The notes: a model not told the origin generated them from the letters alone. 64,000 nucleotides of DNA from Devosia ginsengisoli (GCF_024707105.1 NZ_JANQAJ010000006.1:1046486-1110485); one strand, 5' to 3'. Numbered from the stretch's first letter, positions 34,302 to 44,873 are shown. Numbers and translations are program-made.

Positions 34302-35400
34302 ATGGCCCAGAAACTCTTCCTCCTGCCCGGCGACGGCATCGGCACCGAGATCATGAAGGAGGTCGAGAAAGTGGTGGCCTGGCTCAACAGCCAGGGCGAG
34401 ACCGATTTTACGATCGACACCGGCCTCGTCGGTGGGTCGGCCTATGACAAGTACGGCCAGGCCATCTCGGAAGAGGACATGCAGAAGGCGCTGAGCGCCG
34501 ATGCGGTGATCTTCGGCGCCGTGGGCGGCCCGAAGTGGGACAAGGTGCCGTACGAGCACCGTCCGGAAGCGGGCCTCCTCCGCCTCCGCAAGGATCTGGA
34601 AGCTCTTTGCCAACCTCCGCCCCGCCATCTGCTACCCGGCGCTGGCCGATGCATCGTCGCTGAAGCGCGAGCTGGTCGAGGGCCTCGACATCCTGATCGT
34701 GCGCGAGCTCACCGGTGGCGTCTATTTCGGCGAGCCCAAGGAGATCACCGATCTCGGCAACGGGCAGAAGCGCGCCGTCGATACCCAGGTCTACGAGACC
34801 TATGAGATCGACCGCATCGTGCGTGTCGCCATGGATCTCGCCCGCACTCGCAAGAAGAAGGTGCACTCGGCCGACAAGAAGAACGTCATGAAGTCGGGCG
34901 TCCTGTGGGATGAAGTGGCGCAGGCCGTGGCCAAGGACTATGCCGATATCGAGTTCCACCACATCCTCGCCGACAACGCGGCGATGCAGCTGGTGCGCAA
35001 TCCCAAGCAGTTCGACGTGATGGTGACCGACAACCTGTTCGGCGACATCCTTTCGGATGCGGCCGCCATGCTCACCGGTTCGCTCGGCATGCTGCCCTCG
35101 GCCTCGCTCGGCGCGCCCGATCCGGTGACCGGCAAGCGCAAGGCGCTCTACGAGCCCGTGCACGGTTCGGCTCCTGATATCGCCGGCAAGGGCATCGCCA
35201 ATCCGATCGCCATGCTTGCGAGCTTTGCGATGGCGCTGCGCTACTCGTTCAACATGGTGACGCTGGCCGACCGGCTCGAAGCCGCCATCTCCGACGTGCT
35301 CGGCGAGGGCCTGCGCACCGGCGATATCGGCGAACAGAACCGCAAGACCGTCGGCACCGAAGAAATGGGCGCCGCGATCCTGCGCAAGCTGCAGCGCTAG
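34302..35400 (+). CDS. leuB: 3-isopropylmalate dehydrogenase LeuB (one frameshift)
   Basis: ~366 residues. [22 protein letters not shown] and [10 protein letters not shown] open the family pattern. [85 protein letters not shown] and [25 protein letters not shown] cover the substrate, Mg (D) and NAD sites. It oxidises 3-isopropylmalate to 2-oxoisocaproate with decarboxylation. One extra A near 34602 (CTGGAAGCTCTTT) breaks the frame; removing it restores [15 protein letters not shown]. Confidence 0.93.
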
Positions 35401-35408
35401 GGCTTACC

Positions 35409-35518
35409 TGCCCCTCACCCCGACCCTCTCCCCAGAGGGGGAGAGGGGGCGATGTGGCACTGCCGGTGCAAAGTGCGTCCCCTCTCCCCGCCGGGGAGAG
35501 GGCCAGGGTGAGGGGCAG
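35409..35518. repeat. CTCTCCC/GGGAGAG inverted repeat, copy 4
   Basis: Arms TGCCCCTCACCCCGACCCTC/TCCCC... and GGGGAGAGGGCCAGGGTGAG/GGGCA pair across a ~30-bp centre just after leuB. It may also act as its transcription terminator. Confidence 0.7.
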
Positions 35519-35598
35519 TCCCGCACCCTCAGCAAGCTCCATTCATCACCGCTTCACCTACGATATGATCTTGCTCGGGTAACGAGGGAGGTCATCAT

Positions 35599-37008
35599 AT
35601 GACTTACGATCTACGACACCTGCTGGGTCGTGCGGTGGAGCATGCCGCGACCTATCGCCAATCGCTTACCGAGAATTCCGGCAAGCCGCAGGTCGGCTAT
35701 TACGACATGCGCGCGGCGCTTGCGGCGCCGTTGCCCGACACCGGCAGCGCGCCCGAAGCCGTGCTCGAGGAACTGGTGCGCGTTGCCGAGCCGGGGCTGA
35801 TGCCGATGGCCGGCCCGCGCTTTTTCGGCTTTGTCATCGGCGCCTCGCATCCGGCGGGCGTTGCGGCGGACTGGATGGTTTCGGCCTGGGGCCAGAACGC
35901 GGGCTACCACACGCCAACTCCCGCAGCCGCGGCGATGGAAGAGATCGCCGAGGGCTGGCTGGTCGATATCCTCGACCTGCCGCAGGGCAGTTCGGTCGGC
36001 TTCGTCACCGGAGCGACCGTCGCCAATGCGGTCGGTCTTTCCGCAGCGCGGACCAAGGTGCTGCTCGATGCGGGCTGGGATGTCGATGCCGATGGCCTGT
36101 TCGGCGCGCCGGAGGTCACGGTGCTGGTCGGCGACGATGCACATTCCTCGGTATTCTCGGCGCTGCAGATGATCGGCTTCGGCTATCGGCGCGTCACCCG
36201 CATTGCAACGGATGGGCAGGGCCGGATGCGGCCGGACTCGCTGGCCGCCGAAATCGGCAAGGCGAGCGGGCCGAAGATCGTCATCGCGCAGGCCGGGCAG
36301 ATCAACACCGGCGCCTATGACCCGTTCGGCGAGATCGTCGAGATCGCCCATGCGCATCAGGCCTGGGTGCATGTCGACGGCGCGTTCGGGCTCTGGGCCC
36401 GCGCCACGCCGGAGCTGAAGCACCTGACCGAGAGCATCGAGGGCGCCGATTCCTGGGTCACCGATGGGCACAAGTGGCTGCAGGTGCCCTATGATTCCGG
36501 CTTCGCCATCGTGCGCGACCGCGAGGTGCATCAGCGCGCCATGACGCAGTGGGGCAGCTACCTGCCCTCGATCAACCAGGGCGACCGCGTGCCATCGGCC
36601 TTCGTGCCCGAACTGTCGCGCCGCGCCCGCGGCATGCCGGTCTGGGCCATGCTGAAAACGCTCGGCCGGTCGGGTGTCGCCGAGCTGGTCGACAGGCATT
36701 GCGGGTTCGCCAAACAGTTTGCTGCGCGGCTCGGCGCCGAGCCGGATATCCGGATCATGAACGAGGTCACGATCAACCAGGTCATCGTCAATTTCGGCGA
36801 GGGCGACGCCGCCGTGCGCAAGGCCGCGACCGAGGCGGTGATCGCCCGCGTGCAGCAGGACGGCGTCTGCTTCGTCGGCGGCGCGGCGTGGAAGGGCGAC
36901 TGGGTGATGCGGATCTCGGTGTCGTCGGGCGAGACGACGGCGGATGACGTGGACATGTCGGCGGATGCGATCATTTCGGCATGGCGGACGGTGCGGGCCA
37001 ACCGATAG
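35599..37008 (+). CDS. PLP-dependent decarboxylase/aminotransferase (group II decarboxylase-like)
   Basis: 469 residues, intact. A fold-type I PLP enzyme: GFVTGATVANAVGLSAARTKVLLDAGWDVDADGLFGAPEVTVLVGDDAHSSVFSALQMIGFG, the ring-N aspartate in AWVHVDGAFGLWA, and the Schiff-base lysine in WVTDGHKWLQVPYDSGFAIV. This matches the aspartate/aromatic/glutamate decarboxylase superfamily (pyridoxal_deC). The substrate cannot be set from sequence alone. Flanked by intergenic inverted repeats on both sides, so probably a single-gene unit. Confidence 0.85.
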   Translation: MTYDLRHLLGRAVEHAATYRQSLTENSGKPQVGYYDMRAALAAPLPDTGSAPEAVLEELVRVAEPGLMPMAGPRFFGFVIGASHPAGVAADWMVSAWGQNAGYHTPTPAAAAMEEIAEGWLVDILDLPQGSSVGFVTGATVANAVGLSAARTKVLLDAGWDVDADGLFGAPEVTVLVGDDAHSSVFSALQMIGFGYRRVTRIATDGQGRMRPDSLAAEIGKASGPKIVIAQAGQINTGAYDPFGEIVEIAHAHQAWVHVDGAFGLWARATPELKHLTESIEGADSWVTDGHKWLQVPYDSGFAIVRDREVHQRAMTQWGSYLPSINQGDRVPSAFVPELSRRARGMPVWAMLKTLGRSGVAELVDRHCGFAKQFAARLGAEPDIRIMNEVTINQVIVNFGEGDAAVRKAATEAVIARVQQDGVCFVGGAAWKGDWVMRISVSSGETTADDVDMSADAIISAWRTVRANR

Positions 37009-37128
37009 AGACGGCCCCCCCCGGCCTCCCCCATGAAGGGGGAGCTGAAGAGGTGCTTCCATCTTCGATTGTGCCTCAAGCACTCGCCGGCACCTCCCCT
37101 TTATGGGGGAGGGTGGGGGGTCGTCTCT
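37009..37128. repeat. CTCCCCC/GGGGGAG inverted repeat, copy 5
   Basis: Begins right after the stop with AACCGATAGAGACGGCCCCC, shared almost exactly with copy 6 (39285-39413). Arms CCTCCCCCATGAAGGGGGAG and CCTCCCCTTTATGGGGGAGG. Confidence 0.75.
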
Positions 37129-37138
37129 CTCAGTCAGC

Positions 37139-37381
37139 CTACTCCGGCTTGCGCACCGGGTTGAACAGCAGCGACGTATCGCGTCCCTCCAGTGCGTCGA
37201 TGACGTCCTGGGGCTCGATGCCCATGTCGCGCAGCAGGTAGGCGTCCATGCGGTACAGTTCGCCCAGCGTGATGCGCGTCCGGCGGCTCAGGCGCCACGC
37301 TTGGAACCAGCCGGCAAGGATATTCCGGCGCGCCGGACGGGTGGTCGGCACGAAGCGTTCGTCGATATCGAAGGTGGTCAT
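37139..37381 (-). CDS. DUF1127 (YjiS-like) small protein
   Basis: 80 residues: an N-terminal linker and then the DUF1127 domain, WFQAWRLSRRTRITLGELYRMDAYLLRDMGIEPQDVIDALEGRD, with the conserved LxRDIGI-like motif (LLRDMGI). Arginine-rich. DUF1127 proteins are small cytoplasmic, probably RNA-interacting proteins widespread in alphaproteobacteria. It lies 37 bp downstream of a homocysteine methyltransferase gene on the same strand. Intact. Confidence 0.85.
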   Translation of the reverse strand: MTTFDIDERFVPTTRPARRNILAGWFQAWRLSRRTRITLGELYRMDAYLLRDMGIEPQDVIDALEGRDTSLLFNPVRKPE

Positions 37382-37418
37382 TTGAGCGGTCCTTTACGGC
37401 CCCCCGCTCGGTTTTGGG

Positions 37419-38387
37419 TCAGGGATGCAGGTGGTGATGGCTGCCGGGCAGGCAGGTGTCGCAGATGGCGCCGATATGGCGGTGGTCGGTGCCGCAACAG
37501 CCGCCGATGACGCGGATATTGGGCAACAACGGCATCAGGCGGGCATAGCGCTGGGCAAGGTCGGTGATGTCGCCGATGTCGAGCGTGGGCGAGTTGTCGA
37601 GCTCGGCATGGCTCATCTTGGACGCGTTGACCCGGAGCCCGCCGATCCGATTCACCCAGCGGCCGGCATGGCGCACCGTTTCGGCGAAATGGATCGGGTG
37701 GACGCAGTTGATCATGTAGTAGGCCGGATAGTCGCCGGTCGCGGCGTCGACCTCGTTGATCGCCACTTCGAGCGACTTGCCGCCCGGCAGGTTGCCGTCG
37801 GTCTCGAGCGTGAAGCTCAGCACCACCGGCAGGCCGGTGCGCTTGGCCAGCCGGGCGATGCCGACGGCCTCGGGCACATTGGTCAGCGTATAGGCGCTGA
37901 CATAGTCCGCCTCGCTGTCGGCAAACGCCTCTATCTGATGACCGTGGTAGGATATGGACTCTTCGACCGTCATGCCGGCGATCGTACTGCCAGGCGTCGC
38001 GGCGCGGGCCGATGACGCCGGAGGCGATCGAGATCGACGCCCGCGGCCGCGAACTCGCGCTGCATGTCCTTGCAGAACGAGACGGCGGCGATGTTGGCCT
38101 CGCGCAGCGCCCTGCATGTCGAGCCCGGCCTTGAACGCCCAGTCCGGGTTGGCGCGCCAGGTATTGGTGTCGAACAGGAAGCCCTGGCCAGCCTTGCGGC
38201 AGATCGGGATATAGGCGCGGTAGTAGTCGCGCATCACCTCGCGCCCGGCATCGGTGCCGTTGAGGAGATACACCGACATATCAGGCACTTGCTGGTCGAG
38301 ATTGAAGATGAGGTGGGTTTCGACGCCGCCATCGGTGACGAACATCTGGCCCTTCTGCTGGGGAAGTTCATGTGCCCGTTGCAGCAT
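37419..38387 (-). CDS. Homocysteine S-methyltransferase family protein (internal compensating indels)
   Basis: ~323 residues starting MLQRAHELPQQKGQMFVTDG; TGGAGAG precedes the ATG. The GG(V)ET start motif, FDTNTWRANPDWAFKAGLD, YVSAYTLTNVPEAVGIARLAKRTGLPVVLSFTLETDG, the first Zn Cys in YMINCVHPIHF and the paired Zn Cys in IGGCCGTDHRHI are present. The enzyme class moves a methyl group to homocysteine. Residues ~95-135 are scrambled. At least three indels between ~38115 and ~37985 fit better with REANIAAVSFCKDM...IASGVIGPRRDAW. Divergent from a TetR gene. Confidence 0.85.
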   Translation of the reverse strand: MLQRAHELPQQKGQMFVTDGGVETHLIFNLDQQVPDMSVYLLNGTDAGREVMRDYYRAYIPICRKAGQGFLFDTNTWRANPDWAFKAGLDMQGAARGQHRRRLVLQGHAARVRGRGRRSRSPPASSARAATPGSTIAGMTVEESISYHGHQIEAFADSEADYVSAYTLTNVPEAVGIARLAKRTGLPVVLSFTLETDGNLPGGKSLEVAINEVDAATGDYPAYYMINCVHPIHFAETVRHAGRWVNRIGGLRVNASKMSHAELDNSPTLDIGDITDLAQRYARLMPLLPNIRVIGGCCGTDHRHIGAICDTCLPGSHHHLHP

Positions 38388-38598
38388 GTGGACTCTCCAT
38401 TTGGCGCTTGATTGTAGCAGGAAACGGAGCTATTGCCTCGTCCCGCGGGTGGCGAGACATATGACGACTTTACTCTCCCAGCGATAGCGGGAACGCGGTA
38501 AAGTCTTCAGTCTCGACTGAATTGGTCAGCAGCCAGAACGGTTTAGGGTGATTTTCCACTTGGGGTGGAGATCGTCGCGAGGTCATGAAACCTCGAAA

Positions 38599-38617
38599 AC
38601 CGTACTGGAGGTACTGT
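38599..38617. promoter_or_regulatory. Possible TetR operator (ACCGTAC-N5-GTACTGT)
   Basis: A 7-bp inverted repeat with one mismatch, 21 bp upstream of the TetR gene and in the 250-bp divergent region toward the homocysteine methyltransferase. No riboswitch could be recognised in the rest of that leader. Confidence 0.35.
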
Positions 38618-38637
38618 AAACCGAGAGGGACTGCCCG

Positions 38638-39275
38638 ATGCGCAAAGGCAATGCGACGCGCGAGAGATCCTGGAGATCGCCGAGGCGGCGGTGCTGGCCA
38701 AGGGCTTCGGCGCCACGTCGATCGAAGAGCTGATCGCCGAGGCCGGCATCACCAAATCCGGCTTCTTTTATCACTTCAAGGACAAGAACGAGCTGGCGAG
38801 CGGGCTGCTCGACCGGCATGGCGAGGCGCTCGACCAGTTGCTGGTCGATGTGTTCGGCCGCGCCGGCGAGTTGAGCGACGACCCCCTGCAATACCTGCTG
38901 GTCGGGCTGACGCTGCTGGCCGAGCACATGGCGGAGATGCCCGGCGGGCACCCCGGCTGCATGGTGGCCGCGCTCAGCTACCAGGACCGGCTGTTCGATC
39001 GCGACATGCGCGCCCGCATCACCACGATGGTGCGCGACTGGAACGACTTCTTTCGGCGAAAGCTCGACGCCATCGTCGCGGTCTATCCGCCGCGCGAGCC
39101 GGTCGATACGGCGCGGCTGGCCCGCATGATCGCCTGTTCCATCGACGGCGGCATCATCATGGGCAAGACACTCGCCGATCCGACCGTCCTGCCCGAGCAG
39201 ATGCTGATGGCCCGCAACCACGTGAAGCTGCTCTTCCAGCCGGTGGCCGTGCACGTGGTGCGAGAGGCAGCCTGA
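38638..39275 (+). CDS. TetR-family transcriptional regulator (one frameshift near the start)
   Basis: ATG 38638 begins MRKGNATRER; one A seems to be missing near 38664 (GAGAGATCC for GAGAGAATCC). After it the frame reads ILEIAEAAVLAKGFGATSIEELIAEAGITKSGFFYHFKDKNELASGLLDRHGEALDQLL, a clear TetR HTH, followed by a C-terminal ligand domain with GCMVAALSYQD and RMIACSIDGGIIMGKTLAD. ~212 residues. The repressor may control the divergent homocysteine methyltransferase; ligand unknown. Confidence 0.85.
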
Positions 39276-39284
39276 GCTAACCGA

Positions 39285-39413
39285 TAGAGACGACCCCCTC
39301 CCATCCTCCCCCATGAAGGGGGAGGTGCCCTGCCGGTGCGTGAGGCTCGATGAAGACCAAAGCCCTCCTCTTCACCTCCCCCTTCATGGGGGGGAGGTCG
39401 GGAGGGGCCGTCT
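39285..39413. repeat. CTCCCCC/GGGGGAG inverted repeat, copy 6
   Basis: AACCGATAGAGACGACCCCC start as in copy 5, arms CCTCCCCCATGAAGGGGGAG and CACCTCCCCCTTCATGGGGG. Lies between the convergent TetR and luciferase-like genes. Confidence 0.75.
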
Positions 39414-39424
39414 GCGTCAGGCAG

Positions 39425-40424
39425 TCACCCACCCAACCCAAACGCCTCGGCCAGCAGCCGGAACGAGCGCAGCCGCAGGTCGTAGTCCCACATCGTCGTG
39501 GTGATCATCACCTCGTCTGCCCCGGAGTCTGCCACCTTCTTTTCGATCTCGGCCTTCACCGTCTGCGGCGAGCCGACGATCCAGAGCAGGCGCTGGCCCT
39601 CGATGATGCGGTTTTCATGCGGGGTGTAGTCGTGGGCTGCCGCGTCCTCGGGCGAGACCAGCTTGCGGATCTGGCCGGAGTGGAACAGGGCCCACATCAG
39701 TTCCTGCGAGCGTGCGAGATAGCGCGCCTCTTCGTCGGTCGGGGCGACGAGGGCCGAGAGTGCGATGATGGCGTGCGGCTTGGGAAAGGCGTCGGTGGGC
39801 GTGAAGGCGGCGCGATAGGCTTCGAAGGCCGGGGCCGCTGGGGTCTGGCTGAAATGGGCGGCAAAGGCATAGCCGACGCCGAGCTGGCCGGCGGCCTGCG
39901 CGCTGGCACCGGACGAGCCGAGCAGCCAGATCGGCGGCAGCGCCACGTTCTCGGGCACGACGCGGATCGGATGGAAGGGATGGTCGGGCGCGAAATTGCC
40001 TTCCTCGAAAGCCAGGGCCTCGGCCAGCTCCTGGGCGAAGTATTCGCCGCCGACCGAGCGCAGCGCCTGGAGCGTGCGGCCGTCCGAGCCGCCGGCGCGG
40101 CCGATGCCGAGGTCGATGCGGCCGGGGTTCAGCCCGTTGAGCGTGCGGTAGGTTTCGACCACGCGTAGCGGCACATGATTGGGCAGCATGACGCCGCCGG
40201 AGCCGAGGCGGATGCGTTTTGTGTTTGCCGCAGACGTGGCGATCAGCACTTCCGGCGAGGACGAGGCGATCGAGGGCATGCCGTGATGCTCGGCGTACCA
40301 GAGCGCGGGTGAAGCCGAGTTCGTCGCCGAGCTGGGCGAGGCGGACGATTTCACGCAGCGCGTCGGACGAGGTCGTGCCCTCGGAGACGGGGGCGAGGTC
40401 GAGAATGGAGAGGGGGAGGGTCAT
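39425..40424 (-). CDS. LLM-class (luciferase-like) flavin-dependent oxidoreductase (one frameshift)
   Basis: Starts [40 protein letters not shown], then (after an extra C near 40302) [71 protein letters not shown]. The WxAEHHG and [10 protein letters not shown] patterns identify the F420/FMN-type luciferase-like group. It ends with [30 protein letters not shown]. ~332 residues. Likely a cytosolic FMNH2-dependent monooxygenase or reductase with unknown substrate. Confidence 0.85.
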
Positions 40425-40580
40425 GCACCTCAGATCGCATTGACTGGTCCCGGTTTCAACCCCCATCGGCAGGTGCCGATGGATCACATATTGCGAAAAA
40501 TGCAGCAGAGCGAAAACTAACGCGAGCGGGCATCCGTAGCTCCCGGCGGACAGCAGACAGCTGCCACAAGGGAGAACGCC

Positions 40581-41141
40581 ATGAAACTCAGCCTCAAGTC
40601 CGTGCTCGCCGTCTCGATCCTCGCATTCGGTGCGCTGACATGCTCGAGGCCTTCGCTGCAACCAAGATGGTTGGCGGGGCGGCGATGTACGACACCAGGA
40701 ACATCATCGAGAATGCCGTCAACTCCAGGGACCACACGACCCTGGTGGCCGCCGTGAAGGCCGCCGGGCTGGTCGAAGCACTGTCCGGCGCGGGCCCGTT
40801 CACGGTGTTCGCGCCGACCAATGCGGCCTTCGCGGCGCTGCCGGCGGGTACCGTCGACACCCTGCTGAAGCCCGAGAACAAGGCGATGCTGGTCAAGATC
40901 CTCACGGCCCATGTCGCCGCCGGTGCGTGGTCCTATGAGGACCTGCTGGCCAAGGCGAGAGGAAAACGGCGGCAGCTGGGCGTTCAAGACGCTGAGCGGC
41001 GACACGCTCAAGGCGGTCGAACAGGGCGGTCGCGTCTATATCGTCGACGAGAGCGGCGGCATTGCCCGGGTCACGATCACCGACGTGAACCAGTCGAACG
41101 GCGTCATCCAGGTGGTCAACAAGGTGCTGCTGCCGAAGTAA
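40581..41141 (+). CDS. Fasciclin-domain secreted protein (frameshifted)
   Basis: Signal peptide [20 protein letters not shown], then a single FAS1 domain. Conserved text: [77 protein letters not shown] (H1 and the FAPTNAAF motif) and, after an indel near 40960, [47 protein letters not shown] (H2). A first indel near 40640 breaks the signal-peptide junction. Bacterial FAS1 proteins are periplasmic or secreted adhesion-type proteins. Confidence 0.85.
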
Positions 41142-41225
41142 GGCGACGCGATTAGCCGTTCGTGAAAGCGGATCACATGGGCCCGATGGCAACAATGCGA
41201 TGGCGGTCCCCTGTTTCTTCGGTCC

Positions 41226-43042
41226 TTATTCCGCCGCTTCCAGCCCCTTGATCAGTTCCAGCGCTTGGCGCTCGAACAAGCGGCGGTAGATGCCGCCTTC
41301 GCGCTTCACCAACTGCTCGTGCGTGCCTTCTTCCACCACCTTGCCGCCGTCGAAGACCAGCAGGCGATCCAGCGCGCGGACGGTCGAGAGGCGGTGCGCG
41401 ATCACGATCGTCGTGCGCCCCACCATCAGGCGTTCCATGGCCTGCTGGATCAACAACTCGCTCTCGCTGTCGAGGCTCGAGGTCGCCTCGTCGAGGATCA
41501 GCACGCGCGCATCCGACAGGAAGGCGCGGGCGATGGCGACGCGCTGGCGTTCGCCGCCGCTGAGCTTGATGCCGCGCTCGCCGACCAGCGTTTCGTAGCC
41601 CTTGGGGAGCTTGGCGATGAAGTCATGCGCGTTGGCGAGCCTCGCCGCTTCCTCGATCTGCGCCCGCGTCGGCTCCGGGCCGGCCATAGGCGATGTTCTC
41701 GGCCAGCGAGCGGTGGAACAGGATCGGCTCCTGCTGCACGATGGCGATCTGCCGGCGCAGCGAGGCCTGTTGCACGTCGCGGATATCGACGCCGTCGATG
41801 ACGATCCTGCCGCCCCTGACGTCGTGGAGGCGCTGGATCAGCTTGACGAAGGTGGTCTTGCCCGAACCGGAATGGCCGACGAGGCCGACCTTTTCGCCTG
41901 GCCTGATGTGCACGTCGAGGTCGCGATAGAGCGGCTTCAGATGCGCGCCGTAGTGGAAATCGACATGGTCGAAGTCGATGGCGCCGGCCTTGACGGCCAT
42001 GGGCCCGGCGCCCGGCTTGTCCTCGATGCCGAGCTTCTGGTCGTCGAGCGCCACCAGTTCTTCCATGTCGTTGACGGCACGCTGCAGGTTGCGGACGTGC
42101 TGGCCGATGTCGCGGAGATAGCCCTGCAGGACGAGGAAGGTAGTGATCACGAAGGTCACGTCGCCTGCCGTCGCCGCGCCGCTCTGCCAGAGCAACAGGC
42201 CCGAGCCGATGATGGCGCAGCGCAGCATCCACAGCATGGCGCCTGCTGGATGGTGCCGTTGAGCGTGCCGCGGTTCCAGGTGCGCGGTGCGGCTCGCGCC
42301 ACTTGTCGACGACATGGCGAAGGCGGGTCTCCTCGCGGTCCTCGGCGCCAAAGCCCTTCACCACGATGTTGCAGCTGACCGCATCGGCGAGTGCGCCGCC
42401 CATCCTGGTGTCCCAGGCATTGGCGAGGCTCGCGGCCGGTGCGACCCACAGGGTCGAAAGGGTGACGCTGACGGCGATGTAGATCAGCGAACCGACGCCG
42501 ACGACGAGGCCCATCACCGGCCAGAACAGGCTCAGCATCACCGTGGTGCCGACCAGCATCACCAGCGAGGGCAGGATCGCCATCAGGATGACATCGTTGA
42601 GGCTGTCCAGCGCCCACATGCCGCGCGCGTGATCTTGCGCACGGTCGAGCCGGCAAAGGAGTTGGCGTGCCAGTCCGACGAGAAGCGCTGCACGCGGTGG
42701 AAGGCGTTCTGGGCGATGTCGCTCATCATGCGCAGGGTCAGGGCGATGATGTTCATGAAGGCGAGCTGGCGGATGATCACCGCACCGGCGCCCAGCGCGA
42801 TGATGGCGAAGAAAGCGCTCAGTCGCGCCGTTCCAGGCGATCTCGTTGGTGGCGGCGCCGCTGGCGACGGATTCGACCAGCCGTCCGGCAAAGAACGGGG
42901 TCAGGATGTCGGCGATCGTTTCGGTGAAGAACAGGCCGATGATCAGGGCAACGCGCCGCGGCTGGTTACGCCAGTGCCCGGCAGCGAAGCGGAGCACCTT
43001 GCCATAGGCTTGGCCACGCTGGTTTTTGCTTGGAGAAGCCAT
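41226..43042 (-). CDS. ABC exporter, fused membrane and ATPase domains (multiple frameshifts)
   Basis: ~605 residues in the repaired frame, [59 protein letters not shown] at the start. This is a six-helix exporter half-transporter of the MsbA/lipid-A or multidrug type. The ATPase half has [24 protein letters not shown] (Walker A), [52 protein letters not shown] and [10 protein letters not shown]. It probably works as a homodimer. At least five indels (about 42825, 42635, 42290, 41690 and others) break the frame. Substrate unknown. Confidence 0.85.
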
Positions 43043-43328
43043 GTCGATCGTCCGGACGCTGCTAAGGGAGCCATCCGGTCCCGGAAAAGAGCAAAACTGG
43101 AAAGAGCCGGAAGCGCCGGCGGGTTTGAAAAATCGGCTAGCAGGCAATGGTCCTCAAACGGAGGACCGCGGGCGCAAACCTAACGGTGAAGACCGGAGGT
43201 GAGCCCTGCGAGGCGAGGTCGGAATGCTGTCATATCGCGCCTCCTGTGGCTGGCCGAAGAAGGCCAGTCATAGAGAGGTTTTGGAATGGCGGCAAGCGGG
43301 GGTGGATTTGGAAGCGGTGCCACTCACC

Positions 43329-43431
43329 GGCGTCATTCCCGCGATTTAATGGGGAACCTGGTGGGATTTTCCAACCTCCACGGTGGCTGAAAGCCTGCAC
43401 TGGAGTTGCCCGCTTTCGCGGGAATGACGGC
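43329..43431. repeat. GTCATTCCCGCG inverted repeat (family B), copy 2
   Basis: GCGTCATTCCCGCG ... CGCTTTCGCGGGAATGACGG around an unrelated centre. The rest of the ~410-bp gap between the ABC exporter and the 32-residue peptide gene holds nothing I recognise. Confidence 0.7.
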
Positions 43432-43455
43432 GGTGAAGTGACGAAAAGCTGAGTC

Positions 43456-43554
43456 CTAGACAGCCAGCGCAATTGCTGCCGGGACTAGAATAATTGCGGC
43501 GATCAATGCGATCGCGGGAAAATCAATGAACTTTGCCTTGCTCTTGAAAGACAT
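43456..43554 (-). CDS. 32-aa single-span membrane peptide next to amtB
   Basis: ATG 43554, stop 43456: the peptide MSFKSKAKFIDFPAIALIAA continues with a hydrophobic stretch IILVPAAIALAV. A basic N-terminus and one transmembrane helix predict an N-in, inner-membrane micropeptide. An AAGGAG ribosome binding site lies 7 bp before the ATG, which is strong support. It follows the first amtB gene by 55 bp on the same strand and may be co-transcribed with it. No known homologue recalled. A regulator of the transporter is possible but unproven. Confidence 0.55.
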   Translation of the reverse strand: MSFKSKAKFIDFPAIALIAAIILVPAAIALAV

Positions 43555-43608
43555 GAGACTTCTCCTTCCGCCCTGACAACGCTGGGCGGAAGGAGGGTGT
43601 TCCCGTCC

Positions 43609-44817
43609 TCAGAACTCGGGTTCGGCCCCGATCGAGTGAATCGAGAGGTCGGCGCCGCGCCGCTGCTGCTCGTCGGTGAGGCGAATGCCGAAGAAGCGGC
43701 TGGTAAGCAGGTAGACGACATAACCGGCCGCAAAGGCATAGGCCGATACCGCCAGCGAGCCGAGCAGTTGCACGATCGGGCTGACGCCGCCGATGCCGCC
43801 CAGCGTCTCGAGCCCCAGGATGCCGGCGGCGATGCCGCCCCACAGGCCGCACAGCCCGTGCAGCGGCCAGACGCCGAGCACGTCGTCGACCTGCAGCTTC
43901 TCCTGCGTCCAGGTGAAGCCCTTGACGAAGATGGCGCCCGCGACCGAGGCCGACGACGAGTGCGCCGATCGGATGGTAGAGGTCGGAGCCGGCGCAGACG
44001 GCGACGAGGCCGGCCAGCGCACCGTTATGGGCAAAGCCCGGGTCGCCCCTGCCGATCACCGTGGCAGCGATGATGCCGCCGATCATGGCGAGCAGCGAGT
44101 TCATTGCGACAAGGCCGGAAACGCCCGCCACCGACTGGGCCGACATCACGTTGAAGCCGAACCAGCCGACGGCCAGCAGCCAGGTTCCGAGCGCCAGCCA
44201 GGGAATCGAGGACGGCGCGAAGGGGCGGCCGTTGGGGCCGTAGCGGCCGGTGCGGGCGCCGATGCGGATCACCGCGGCGAGCGCCAGCCAGCCGCCGAGC
44301 GCGTGCACCTGGATCGAGCCGGCGAAATCGTGGAATCGGGCGCCGAACGTTGCTTCGAGCCAGGCCTGGATGCCGTAGTTGCCGTTCCAGACGATGCCTT
44401 CGGAGAAGGGGTAGATCAGCCCGACGATCACGGCGGCCGAGAAGACCTGCGGCCAGAACTTCGCGCGCTCGGCAATGCCGCCCGAGATGATGGCGGGCAC
44501 CGCCGCCGCAAAGGTCGCAAGGAAGAAGAACTTCACGAGGCTGAAGCCCTGGGGGCAAAGCCCGCCGCCCTCGCTGCCCGACAGGGTCGCGGCGCTATGT
44601 ATGAAGGTCACGCCGTAGGCGACGGTATAGCCGATGAGGAAATAGGCCAGCGTCGAGAAGGCGAAGTCGACGAGGATCTTCACCAGGGCGTTGACCTGGT
44701 TCTTGCTCGCGCACCGTCCCCAGTTCGAGGAAGGCGAAGCCGCCATGCATGGCGAAAGACCAGGATTGCGCCGACCAGCACGAAGAATACGTCCAGCCCG
44801 GCAGTGGACTGCGTCAT
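43609..44817 (-). CDS. amtB: Ammonium transporter AmtB, first copy (frameshifted)
   Basis: ATG 44817 preceded by GGGAGG. MTQSTAGLDVFFVLVGAILVF...MHGGFAFLELGTVR, then the Amt core: SKNQVNALVKILVDFAFSTLAYFLIGYTVAYGV, FFFLATFAAAVPAIISGGIAERAKFWPQVFSAAVIVGLIYPFSEGIVWN (Phe gate), DFAGSIQVHALGGWLALAAVI (first pore His), MNSLLAMIGGIIAATVIGRGDPGFAHNGALAGLVAVCAG and DVLGVWPLHGLCGLWGGIAAGI (second pore His). About 11 membrane helices. Indels lie near 44755, 44710 and 43960. A sigma-54-like promoter lies upstream. The only Amt copy immediately followed by the 32-residue peptide. Confidence 0.9.
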
Positions 44818-44873
44818 CTGAGACCTCCCAAAGACCCGGCTCGCATCCGGGGATTATTCGGAAGGCAACGCAA

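Noticed and set aside
35611..37083. 490-codon minus-strand frame opposite the PLP enzyme
   Set aside because: No domain, biased composition; the plus-strand enzyme is intact with all PLP residues.
38388..38637. SAM-type riboswitch ahead of the homocysteine methyltransferase
   Set aside because: The 250-bp leader has GC hairpins, but I could not fit a SAM-II, SAM-V or SAH aptamer core.
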